Assembly: GCA_030630695.1 (NCBI GenBank)
Contig: DAOVMP010000039.1
Location: 1-5,949, forward strand
Reading direction: 5' to 3'
Source: Candidatus Woesearchaeota archaeon
GTDB lineage: Archaea; Nanobdellota; Nanobdellia; Woesearchaeales; ARS49
DNA: 5,949 nucleotides
Every line of letters starts with the position of its first letter. Positions within the stretch are counted from its first letter, which is position 1. Made by a program: the position numbers and the translations under genes. Shown one piece after another: positions 1-4,715 of this stretch. The notes below the pieces were generated by a model. That model was not told the origin of the DNA. It saw only the letters and a list, made by a program, of their open reading frames with translations, and did not search any database.

Positions 1-263
1 AAAAAGGATTAAAGATAAAGGTTTTAACAAACAAAAAGATTAAACTAATTTATGAAAAAAGATACAGTAAAAAAGTTTTAAAAACAATTAACAATAGATA
101 TACTCAATTTAATTTTCCACAAGGAATAATAGTTCTTAATAATAAGATAACCATTCTAAATTGGAAACCAAGAGCAACAGCTATAGTTATAACAAGTAAA
201 AATCTTTCTAAACAGTATAGGGATTTCTTTTATGAGATATATGGCAAGGCAAAAGCAGATTAA
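1..263 (+). CDS. C-terminal end of a TrmB-like transcriptional regulator (5' truncated by window)
   Basis: An open frame enters the window (first complete codon at base 3) and gives 86 residues before a TAA at 261-263. The visible part reads PQGIIVLNNKITILNW, then ATAIVITSKNLSKQYRDFF, and ends in EIYGKAKAD. This layout (a strand-rich 'G-I-I-V-hydrophobic-N-N-K-I' turn, an 'A-I-V-I-x-S-K' strand, then a helix with Y-R-x-F-F) resembles the end of the effector domain of archaeal TrmB-type regulators, where the last helix carries a similar 'YRxFFExxW' pattern. The DNA-binding domain would lie upstream, outside the window. The resemblance is from memory and covers only the tail, so the family is a moderate-confidence inference. 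The frame itself is well supported by continuous coding and a normal stop. It converges on the RHH genes and is probably chromosomal or flanking sequence rather than part of the secretion operon. Confidence 0.55.
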   Translation, partial: KGLKIKVLTNKKIKLIYEKRYSKKVLKTINNRYTQFNFPQGIIVLNNKITILNWKPRATAIVITSKNLSKQYRDFFYEIYGKAKAD

Positions 264-332
264 TATTTGTTAGAACATTTAAACTACTAATCAAAAGAAC
301 AACCCAAACACTCTCTCATTAAAGGAAGAATT

Positions 333-536
333 CTAAACCTTATTTAAATCTTTTTTCTCCTTAACAACCATCTCATGAATCTCTTTAATTAATTCTTCTG
401 TAGAATAATTCTCGTTTAATACTATATCTCTAATAAATGCGCTCATTGATTTGTATCCAAAAACTTGAGCCTTATTTTTGATTATTTCATATTGCAAAGG
501 TGTTACTTTAATTCGGAGATCTCTAGTCAATCCCAT
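333..536 (-). CDS. Ribbon-helix-helix DNA-binding protein (second of a pair)
   Basis: This is a 67-residue protein with the RHH layout: a short basic N-terminal strand (DLRIKVT, residues 6-12), helix A (PLQYEIIKNKAQVFGY, about 13-28), a turn, helix B (SMSAFIRDIVLN, about 30-41), then an acidic/basic tail helix. The 'S-x-S-x-F-I-R-D' start of helix B is typical of CopG/Arc-like and MobC-like DNA-binding proteins, which act as dimers with the strand in the DNA major groove. Its ATG (536-534 on the minus strand) shares one base with the stop of the upstream RHH gene (TAATG). A GGAGG at 549-545 sits 8 nt ahead of it. The pair therefore forms a translationally coupled operon. It may be an autorepressor of the divergent secretion operon, or a relaxosome-type accessory protein; the sequence does not distinguish these. 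Confidence 0.8.
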   Translation of the reverse strand: MGLTRDLRIKVTPLQYEIIKNKAQVFGYKSMSAFIRDIVLNENYSTEELIKEIHEMVVKEKKDLNKV

Positions 537-724
537 TAGATTTGCCTCCGCGATAATTTTTTACGAATTTCTATAAGTTTTTTCATTGTCTGAAAATTAA
601 TTTTTAGCAATTTGATTCTAACATATGAGCTTAAATTCTTAGAAGTATTAATATTCGCTTTTGTTTTGAGCTGAGCAAATTGTTCGTCATTAAAATACAC
701 ACAAACTTTTTTTGATTTTGACAT
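536..724 (-). CDS. Ribbon-helix-helix DNA-binding protein (first of a pair)
   Basis: This is a 62-residue, strongly basic protein. Residues 5-12 (KKVCVYFN) form the predicted DNA-contacting strand. DEQFAQLKTKANIN forms helix A and NLSSYVRIKLLK forms helix B, followed by a basic tail (KKLIEIRKKLSRRQI). The spacing matches RHH/CopG-like repressors and small relaxosome accessory proteins. It is only distantly similar to the downstream RHH protein, so the two may form heterodimers or bind different sites. The ATG at 724 has no Shine-Dalgarno sequence. A TATA-like box is centred about 26 nt upstream, so the messenger probably begins at or next to the start codon (leaderless), as is common for first genes in archaeal operons. 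The gene is divergent from the secretion operon and shares a 164-nt control region with it. Confidence 0.78.
   Translation of the reverse strand: MSKSKKVCVYFNDEQFAQLKTKANINTSKNLSSYVRIKLLKINFQTMKKLIEIRKKLSRRQI
545..549 (-). promoter_or_regulatory. Ribosome binding site of the second RHH gene
   Basis: GGAGG on the minus strand, with 8 nt between it and the ATG at 536. It lies inside the 3' end of the preceding RHH gene. It fixes the start and shows that the internal gene uses Shine-Dalgarno initiation, unlike the first gene of the pair, which has none. Confidence 0.75.
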
Positions 725-743
725 AAATAATTGGTTATTTGCT

Positions 744-755
744 TAATATTTAAAA
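744..755 (-). promoter_or_regulatory. TATA box of the RHH operon, leaderless start
   Basis: The minus strand reads TTTTAAATATTA here, close to the archaeal TTTAWATA consensus. Its centre is about 26 nt upstream of the A of the ATG at 724, the usual distance from an archaeal TATA box to the transcription start. No ribosome binding site lies between. The transcript is inferred to begin at or very near the start codon. Confidence 0.6.
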
Positions 756-763
756 TGAATCCT

Positions 764-795
764 GTGGTTTTGACCACGGTTTTGACCCCCGTCAA
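764..795. promoter_or_regulatory. Repeat cluster, candidate operator between divergent promoters
   Basis: GGTTTTGACC occurs twice in direct orientation (766-775 and 778-787), a 12-nt period. The first copy lies within a perfect inverted repeat, GTGGT-TTTG-ACCAC (764-777). The second overlaps another, TTGAC-CCCC-GTCAA (782-795). The cluster sits just upstream of the RHH TATA box and about 40 nt upstream of the TATA box of the secretion operon. RHH dimers commonly bind short direct or inverted repeats at about one helical turn spacing, so the adjacent RHH proteins are the natural candidates to bind here. The repeats are read directly; their role as an operator is inference. Confidence 0.55.
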
Positions 796-833
796 TAATT
801 TCTAATTCGATTTAGGGTACGAATGTCCGTTAG

Positions 834-843
834 AAAATATAAA
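834..843 (+). promoter_or_regulatory. TATA box of the secretion operon
   Basis: AAAATATAAA, preceded by the purine-containing TTAG that could serve as part of a TFB-recognition element. Transcription would be expected about 26 nt after its centre, near 865. That leaves a leader of roughly 24 nt with the GGAGGTG at 875-881 correctly placed before the ATG at 889. Confidence 0.5.
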
Positions 844-874
844 TGAGCGCGTCTTCATTAAAGATAGACATTTT

Positions 875-881
875 GGAGGTG
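875..881 (+). promoter_or_regulatory. Strong ribosome binding site of the first operon gene
   Basis: GGAGGTG is a full match to the usual anti-Shine-Dalgarno sequence. It lies 7 nt before the ATG at 889 and supports that start over the earlier ATG at 843, which overlaps the TATA box. Confidence 0.8.
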
Positions 882-888
882 TTGCGAA

Positions 889-1359
889 ATGAACGAAATA
901 CAAAAATATGATGGGCAAAGAGAGTTTTCTATAGATGCAGTCTATAGGAAGCTTACTAGAGGTATGAATAACGTGCCTAATGCGGAAGCTGTTGATGGAT
1001 TACTTCAAGGTGCAGATATGCTAACCAAAGGTATTGCGCAAGTGGTTGAAAAGTTTTACCAGACTGCTGAAGGAAAACAAAAAGGTGTTATGGCTGAAAA
1101 AGCAGAAGTGTTTGAAGTTGTTTCTCAGGCAGTTATGAGTGCAGGAAGAGAAGGCGATCTTGACCAGTATAATATTGCTTTACAGCAAGTTGTTGATGCG
1201 AGCATTGGCTGTAAAGAAAGTGCTACAAAAATGAAGCACATAAAAAACCGCGGTTTTGAAAGCTATGATGCGAGAAAATCTCTTGCTGAATTTTTAAGAC
1301 AGCTTGAAGCAACAGTTGAGAACCAATATGGAGCAAGAAGGCTAATCGAGGGAGAATGA
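889..1359 (+). CDS. Soluble helical protein of unknown function, first gene of the secretion operon
   Basis: This is a 156-residue protein that I do not recognise. It has no signal peptide and no membrane span. It appears almost entirely helical, with amphipathic stretches at about 34-60 (AEAVDGLLQGADMLTKGIAQ and following), 66-87 and 91-117, and a charged C-terminal helix at about 128-153 (ARKSLAEFLRQLEATVENQ). There is one cysteine (C108) and no obvious catalytic motif. The start is set by a perfect GGAGGTG 7 nt upstream. Its stop overlaps the next gene's start (ATGA), which implies coupled translation and perhaps equal amounts of the two products. Its position as leader gene of a type IV secretion-like operon suggests a cytoplasmic accessory or structural role, but this rests only on context. 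Confidence 0.75.
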   Translation: MNEIQKYDGQREFSIDAVYRKLTRGMNNVPNAEAVDGLLQGADMLTKGIAQVVEKFYQTAEGKQKGVMAEKAEVFEVVSQAVMSAGREGDLDQYNIALQQVVDASIGCKESATKMKHIKNRGFESYDARKSLAEFLRQLEATVENQYGARRLIEGE

Positions 1360-2276
1360 GCAACAATAACTCCTCAGCAAAAAAGAAATCTTTGGAATTA
1401 AGTATTGCCGACTGCGAAAGAATAGAAGAAGAATTTACAAAAAAAGCAGTAAATTTCAGTAATTCTTTCACAAACAATCAACTAAGAGCAGGAACTGTAG
1501 AAAAAATCATTTCCAAACTAGACCCCCTAAACAAAATAAAACTGGTTTATGATGACAACAAAAAAGAAAAACAAGCAAAACCTGTAAAAAAATCAAACAG
1601 AATTAAAAGAGCGGTAATTACTGCAATAACTACTGCCAGTTTAATGGGCATTGCTTATTTCGGCGGTTTGGTTTATTTTGGCAAACAAAAGTATGAAGCA
1701 GAACTACAAGGTCTTAAATCAAGCAACAGTCTAGTTTTCTTGCAGAAACAAAATTTGAAAAAAAACAATATGTTTCAGCAAGAATACATAACCCAATTAC
1801 AAAACCATTATAAAAAACGCCTTGGCCAAATTTATGCACTACAAAAAAAATATGGCATAAAATTGGCAGAGAATAATTGTTTGCAAAAAAAATCTTCAGT
1901 TCTAGAACAAAAAAATTCCACATTAACAGACAGAATTACAGAATTAGAACAAGAACAATTACAGCTTAACACCGAACGTTCAAAACTTAAAAGCCGTAAT
2001 TTAGAAGTTAAAAGTTTTATTGACGAACAGATAATTCAAAGAGCTAAAAAATATGGCGAGTATAGACGCAAAGGCCCTTTTAACGAATTTACCAGAGCTT
2101 ATGCAGAGTTCTTTTTTGGCAGAAAACCAAAGGATAACGAAAAACAAATTATTGACGAGCTTCTAAGAAAATACGTTTTAACTGACGGCAAAAGTGTTGA
2201 AGAAACAGTCCAAAGCTGGAAGTGCAGAACAATTATCCTGCAATACAATAAAAAACTTCGAGTAAGAGATCCATAA
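1356..2276 (+). CDS. Single-span membrane protein with long coiled coil
   Basis: This is a 306-residue protein of no recognised family. Residues 1-85 are hydrophilic and end in a very basic stretch (KKEKQAKPVKKSNRIKR, about 69-85). Residues 86-108 form one hydrophobic, glycine-containing membrane span (AVITAITTASLMGIAYFGG...). Residues about 112-235 are Lys/Glu/Gln/Leu-rich with heptad-like leucines, a likely coiled coil. A globular tail follows at about 236-306 (PFNEFTRAYAEFFFGRKP...). By the positive-inside rule the N-terminus is cytoplasmic and the coiled coil is outside. The start overlaps the preceding stop as ATGA, with GAGG 4 nt upstream. Bitopic N-in/C-out proteins such as VirB8 and VirB10 occur in type IV secretion systems, but I see no sequence similarity to them. 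It could be a structural or partner-contact subunit. Confidence 0.75.
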   Translation: MSNNNSSAKKKSLELSIADCERIEEEFTKKAVNFSNSFTNNQLRAGTVEKIISKLDPLNKIKLVYDDNKKEKQAKPVKKSNRIKRAVITAITTASLMGIAYFGGLVYFGKQKYEAELQGLKSSNSLVFLQKQNLKKNNMFQQEYITQLQNHYKKRLGQIYALQKKYGIKLAENNCLQKKSSVLEQKNSTLTDRITELEQEQLQLNTERSKLKSRNLEVKSFIDEQIIQRAKKYGEYRRKGPFNEFTRAYAEFFFGRKPKDNEKQIIDELLRKYVLTDGKSVEETVQSWKCRTIILQYNKKLRVRDP

Positions 2277-2281
2277 TCCCC

Positions 2282-2287
2282 GAGGTG
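2282..2287 (+). promoter_or_regulatory. Ribosome binding site deciding the GTG start at 2294
   Basis: GAGGTG lies 6 nt before GTG 2294. The in-frame GTG at 2285 is part of this site itself and so is an unlikely start. Confidence 0.6.
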
Positions 2288-2293
2288 GTAAGA

Positions 2294-2476
2294 GTGAAAA
2301 AAGCAAGATGTGTAGCCTGCAAACTAAGAAAAAGAATCCGCGGAAGAATGTATTGCAAAGAATGTATTGAAGAATTTCAAAAAGGTAAAATGGCAAATAA
2401 CAACGAAGAATCTGAAAATCCTGAATTTGAATTCACAAAAGAATTCAACAAAGAGGTTGATGAAGATGATGATTAA
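2294..2476 (+). CDS. Small zinc-ribbon-like protein with acidic tail
   Basis: This is a 60-residue protein with two CxxC pairs: C6-V-A-C9 and C21-K-E-C24, separated by 11 mostly basic residues (KLRKRIRGRMY). That is the classic arrangement of a four-cysteine zinc knuckle or ribbon. The remainder is hydrophilic and becomes very acidic, ending EVDEDDD. I take GTG 2294 as the start because GAGGTG at 2282-2287 precedes it; the earlier in-frame GTG at 2285 would add three residues but overlaps the binding site. Its end overlaps the next gene by 11 nt. The basic zinc module suggests nucleic acid or protein binding, and the acidic tail could be a docking segment. No specific family is recognised, and its role in the secretion operon is unknown. 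Confidence 0.7.
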   Translation: MKKARCVACKLRKRIRGRMYCKECIEEFQKGKMANNNEESENPEFEFTKEFNKEVDEDDD

Positions 2477-2771
2477 AAAAATAATCAAATGGAACATAGC
2501 ATTTATTTTATTATACCTAACAAGTTCAACATTCATTTACTTAATTTCCAATGACACTCCAGAAACAATACCAATAATCATCCTAACATGCCTGATATTC
2601 AACGGAATAATAACAATAACTATCATGCACAAAAACCTGAGAAAATCAATAATCAAAACTTACATAAAACAAGAAGGAGGTGAAAAAAACCATGAAAAAA
2701 CAAGTGCTGACGAGGCTATTACAACTGCTGAGCCTATTGATGATATTTGTAGCACCGATAATATCTACTAG
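2466..2771 (+). CDS. Small two-span membrane protein, overlaps pilin gene
   Basis: This is a 101-residue hypothetical protein. After a basic start (MMIKKIIKWN) there are two hydrophobic segments, about residues 10-28 (IAFILLYLTSSTFIYLI) and 34-53 (TIPIIILTCLIFNGIITITI), then a basic stretch (HKNLRKSIIKTYIKQ) and a hydrophilic acidic tail. Three ATGs are available (2460, 2466, 2469). GAGGT at 2453-2457 is 8 nt from 2466, so I prefer that one. The gene begins inside the zinc-ribbon gene and continues 80 nt into the pilin gene in another frame. The tail encoded in the overlap (KQEGGEKNHEKTSADE...) is partly forced by the pilin's ribosome binding site and start, so only the first ~75 residues look selected. 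A small membrane protein beside VirB2 and VirB6 recalls VirB3, but I cannot show homology. Confidence 0.55.
   Translation: MMIKKIIKWNIAFILLYLTSSTFIYLISNDTPETIPIIILTCLIFNGIITITIMHKNLRKSIIKTYIKQEGGEKNHEKTSADEAITTAEPIDDICSTDNIY
2676..2682 (+). promoter_or_regulatory. Ribosome binding site deciding the pilin start
   Basis: GGAGGTG is followed 9 nt later by ATG 2692. It overlaps an in-frame GTG at 2680, which is therefore part of the binding site and not the start. The site lies within the coding frame of the upstream small membrane protein. Confidence 0.8.
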
Positions 2772-3042
2772 TGCACAAGCAGCAGATTTTGACCAAGAAA
2801 TAAGTCCAGAAGACAAAGAACAATTTGATAAAATGCTAGAACCAGTAATGAAAATATACAACTTAATCAAATATGCGGCAAGTGTTATTGCTGGAATCGT
2901 GTTTTTAATTGCTGCAATTACTTTTATGACTTCTGGCGCAGACCCTAAGAAAAGAGATGTTGCCAAAAGCATGGCAATGTATGTTGTTATTGGCATGGTT
3001 GTGATTTGGGTAGCCCCATTAGCAGTAAATTATATGTTATGA
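2692..3042 (+). CDS. VirB2/TrbC-like type IV secretion pilin
   Basis: This is a 116-residue precursor of the putative pilus or channel subunit. Residues 1-30 are a Sec-type signal peptide: basic KKQ, a hydrophobic core (LLQLLSLLMIFVAPII), and an A-Q-A cleavage site before ADFD. The mature part is about 86 residues, with a short acidic N-terminal region and two membrane spans (about 62-79 and 95-112) joined by a small charged loop, SGADPKKRDVAK (81-92). This two-helix hairpin with a short basic loop is the hallmark of VirB2/TrbC-type pilins and the related 'T4SS pilin' proteins of CPR bacteria and archaea. It is not an archaellin-type class III signal peptide. The start is ATG 2692, 9 nt after GGAGGTG. 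The stop shares bases with the ribosome binding site of the VirB6-like gene, so expression is tightly linked. Confidence 0.82.
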   Translation: MKKQVLTRLLQLLSLLMIFVAPIISTSAQAADFDQEISPEDKEQFDKMLEPVMKIYNLIKYAASVIAGIVFLIAAITFMTSGADPKKRDVAKSMAMYVVIGMVVIWVAPLAVNYML

Positions 3043-3053
3043 GGTAAAAGCCT

Positions 3054-3980
3054 ATGAAAAAACTAATAATTTTGTTAGTCTTAGCTCTATTGCTTTCATC
3101 AATCTTTGTTATTGCAGACGAGGAAGATGAAGAAGAGGAAGAACCTATTGAAAACGAATGCGGTATTTTTAATCTAGGAAGCTGCATTACTCAAAAACTT
3201 TTTGAATACACTACTGTAATTATCAATGCTCCAATTCAACCATTAATTTCTTTGGTAAAAAAATTATTATCAGAGCCAGTAATAATTTCTGTTTTTCAGT
3301 ATCTATGGAAAATAATGGCTTATGTAATCTCAATCTTTTACGGATTATTATTTCTTTATGCCGGATTTAACTTCATGACCTCAGGCCACGACATAGTCAA
3401 AAGAGACAATGCAAAAAAATGGCTAAAAAACATCATCATAATGATTGTTCTAATTCAAACTTCTTATTTCCTCTATGATATTATTGTGCAAATAAGTGCT
3501 ACCTTAACTAATGGAGTTCTAGGACTAATCGATGACAGCTTTTTTCAACTAACACTAAATAATCTAGTCAATAACGCTCTACAATTCTTTTTCGCAATAC
3601 CTTATGTCATCACATTACTAATTACTGCATTACTATTAATACTAAGATATGCAATAGTTTCAATAGGAATAGCACTTTTTCCAATAGGACTATTCCTTTA
3701 CTTTATAGAACCATTAAAAGACTACGGCAAACTAATCCTTAACTTTTTAGGAATAAACATTTTCATAACTTTCTTCTGCGCAATAGTTCTACTAGCATTT
3801 TCCAAACTCATAAATCTACCAGTATTCAGCAGTCTAAAAATCATGGTAATGATAACCGCCTTCTTTGCAGTAATCTTCATCATAGTCTACTTTCTATTTT
3901 TTGCACTCATAAAATCAGCATCAAAAACAGAAGGAAAAATCCGCTCAGTAATAGTCAAATACGGAAAATACTTAGTCTAA
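3054..3980 (+). CDS. VirB6/TrbL-like polytopic membrane channel protein
   Basis: This is a 308-residue integral membrane protein. Residues 1-21 are a signal peptide or first span (LIILLVLALLLSSIFVI). It is followed by an extremely acidic stretch (DEEDEEEEE, 22-30) and a possible disulfide pair, C36 and C44. Several spans follow, at about 85-109, 126-145, 180-200, 201-218, 230-250 and 264-287, ending in a basic tail (KTEGKIRSVIVKYGKYLV). The length, hydrophobic profile and position between a VirB2-like pilin and a VirB4 gene fit the VirB6/TrbL inner-membrane channel subunit of type IV secretion systems. Residues 107-121 (FMTSGHDIVKRDNAK) repeat the loop motif of the adjacent pilin. The start is ATG 3054, 8 nt after GAGGT (3041-3045), which overlaps the pilin stop. 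The family assignment rests on architecture and context. Confidence 0.72.
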   Translation: MKKLIILLVLALLLSSIFVIADEEDEEEEEPIENECGIFNLGSCITQKLFEYTTVIINAPIQPLISLVKKLLSEPVIISVFQYLWKIMAYVISIFYGLLFLYAGFNFMTSGHDIVKRDNAKKWLKNIIIMIVLIQTSYFLYDIIVQISATLTNGVLGLIDDSFFQLTLNNLVNNALQFFFAIPYVITLLITALLLILRYAIVSIGIALFPIGLFLYFIEPLKDYGKLILNFLGINIFITFFCAIVLLAFSKLINLPVFSSLKIMVMITAFFAVIFIIVYFLFFALIKSASKTEGKIRSVIVKYGKYLV

Positions 3981-4059
3981 TGTGCGAGCCATAGGCGACA
4001 ACTATGGATCAAGAAACTAAAGGTGCAACGTGCCCAACGACTAAGAGATTACTCTTGAT
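3971..4059 (+). other. GC-rich foldable island after the VirB6-like gene, candidate structured RNA
   Basis: From 3981 to 4045 GC is about 49%, far above the surrounding noncoding DNA. Complementary segments are: CTTAGTC (3971-3977, last codons of the gene) with GACTAAG (4039-4045); CCATAG (3989-3994) with CTATGG (4002-4007); GGTGC (4022-4026) with GTGCC (4030-4034, two G-U pairs); AAGAG (4043-4047) with CTCTT (4052-4056); and ATCAAGA (4008-4014) with TCTTGAT (4053-4059). Some of these exclude one another, so alternative folds are possible. CAACGACTAAGAG (4035-4047) recalls the conserved R segment of group I introns, but a full intron is not visible. It may be a 3'-end structure, a processing or termination element, or an intron remnant. 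No open reading frame of note lies in 3981-4202. Confidence 0.4.
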
Positions 4060-4139
4060 TTATTATGAACTTTCAAATTCATCAATCTTAAAGCCCATAC
4101 TTTTAAAATTCACATTTCATCGTTTATAAACAGTCGAGG

Positions 4140-4148
4140 TTAGTTACA
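4140..4148 (+). repeat. Left copy of a 9-bp direct repeat flanking the cupin gene
   Basis: TTAGTTACA, repeated exactly at 4673-4681. The two copies bracket the cupin gene and its promoter. Nine bases in AT-rich DNA could match by chance. Confidence 0.3.
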
Positions 4149-4171
4149 AACTGCCTCCGCCAATAGAAACC

Positions 4172-4179
4172 TTTTAATA
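4172..4179 (+). promoter_or_regulatory. TATA box of the cupin gene
   Basis: TTTTAATA is preceded by the purine-rich AGAAACC, a plausible TFB-recognition element. Its centre is about 27 nt before the ATG at 4203, and no Shine-Dalgarno sequence is present. The transcript is therefore probably leaderless and independent of the upstream operon. Confidence 0.55.
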
Positions 4180-4202
4180 CAATTAATATTATTGGTTATG
4201 AT

Positions 4203-4601
4203 ATGAAGAAATATCAAAAATATATCCAAAGAGGTGTTATAGAACCATTAGCAAAAATTCCTTTTCATAGAAAATCCCCTATCAAAAGATTGTTGATGTT
4301 AGATAAAACTTCGGTTCCAGAATCAGATATTCATATTGCTGTTCACTACATCAAAAGCTTACCTAAAAAAATTCTAAAATATAGTGAATTGCATTCTCAC
4401 GATTGTGATGAAGTGAATCTGATTCTATCTGAAGATGATAAACTAACATATAAAATTCAATTTGAAGATGAAATTTACAAAGTTACTTCTCCAGCAACAG
4501 TTTACATACCTAAAAGTGTAAGACATAGTGCTGAAGTTCTATCTGGAAAAGGAATTTTTGTTTGTATTGTTCTCAAAGGGAAACATAAATCAAAAAATTA
4601 G
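4203..4601 (+). CDS. Small cupin-domain protein
   Basis: This is a 132-residue protein with a basic N-terminal segment of about 30 residues, then one cupin barrel. Cupin motif 1 is visible at 62-70 (ELHSHDCDE): H64, H66 and E70 in the HxHx3E spacing. Motif 2 lies at about 97-110 (PATVYIPKSVRHS), with P103 and H108 giving the fourth metal ligand. The full set of ligands implies a metal-binding cupin. Substrates in this superfamily vary too widely to name one. The glycine expected at the end of motif 1 is not evident. It has its own TATA box about 27 nt before the ATG and no ribosome binding site. It interrupts the VirB6-VirB4 order and probably is not a structural secretion subunit; it could be a cargo or host-adaptation gene. 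Confidence 0.78.
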   Translation: MKKYQKYIQRGVIEPLAKIPFHRKSPIKRLLMLDKTSVPESDIHIAVHYIKSLPKKILKYSELHSHDCDEVNLILSEDDKLTYKIQFEDEIYKVTSPATVYIPKSVRHSAEVLSGKGIFVCIVLKGKHKSKN

Positions 4602-4640
4602 CAGGTTACATCATACTTTCTTGGCTCTTTGGTTTTCGAA

Positions 4641-4658
4641 CTTTTACTATCGTAAAAG
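4641..4658 (+). other. Perfect 7-bp inverted repeat between the cupin and VirB4 genes
   Basis: CTTTTAC-TATC-GTAAAAG forms a perfect stem with a 4-nt loop. It lies downstream of the cupin stop, after a T-rich stretch (4616-4645) that could terminate archaeal transcription, and just upstream of the TATA-like AATATAAT. It may be an operator for the VirB4 promoter or part of a terminator; no T-run follows it. Confidence 0.4.
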
Positions 4659-4659
4659 G

Positions 4660-4667
4660 AATATAAT
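4660..4667 (+). promoter_or_regulatory. Possible TATA box of the PrgI-VirB4 gene
   Basis: AATATAAT lies about 65 nt upstream of ATG 4729. Transcription would begin near 4690, leaving a leader of about 39 nt that contains the GGAGGT site. In AT-rich DNA such a match is weak evidence, but a separate promoter is expected after the monocistronic-looking cupin gene. Confidence 0.35.
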
Positions 4668-4672
4668 CTGAA

Positions 4673-4681
4673 TTAGTTACA
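4673..4681 (+). repeat. Right copy of a 9-bp direct repeat flanking the cupin gene
   Basis: TTAGTTACA, identical to 4140-4148 and 533 nt further on. Confidence 0.3.
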
Positions 4682-4715
4682 CTTTCTTATTATCCAATTT
4701 AAGTTAAAACTTCTC

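Noticed and set aside
843..911. A 22-codon open frame beginning at ATG 843
   Set aside because: Its ATG overlaps the TATA box of the operon and would not be in the transcript.
1223..1477. Minus-strand open frames opposite the operon (also 1714-1923, 2178-2396, 2324-2536, 2646-2996 and 2987-3187)
   Set aside because: They lie entirely opposite well-supported plus-strand genes, lack ribosome binding sites, and have Phe/Leu/Ser-rich products typical of antisense shadows of Lys/Asn/Glu-rich coding sequence.
2367..2465. An earlier start for the small membrane protein at 2367
   Set aside because: It would lie inside the zinc-ribbon gene in another frame, without a ribosome binding site, and would add a polar, low-complexity Lys/Asn-rich segment. 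GAGGT at 2453-2457 points to 2466.
2680..2691. GTG start for the pilin gene at 2680
   Set aside because: This GTG is part of the GGAGGTG ribosome binding site (2676-2682). The ATG at 2692 is correctly spaced from that site and gives a normal signal peptide start.
3978..4139. A complete group I intron at the end of the VirB6-like gene
   Set aside because: About 160 nt is below the usual minimum size. I cannot build a consistent P3, P4 and P6 set, the best stems compete with each other, and no exon reading frame continues clearly on the far side.
4152..4160. Minus-strand GCGGAGGCA, identical to the ribosome binding site region at 543-551, as a start signal
   Set aside because: No minus-strand reading frame of useful length follows; the nearest ATG gives only a few codons.
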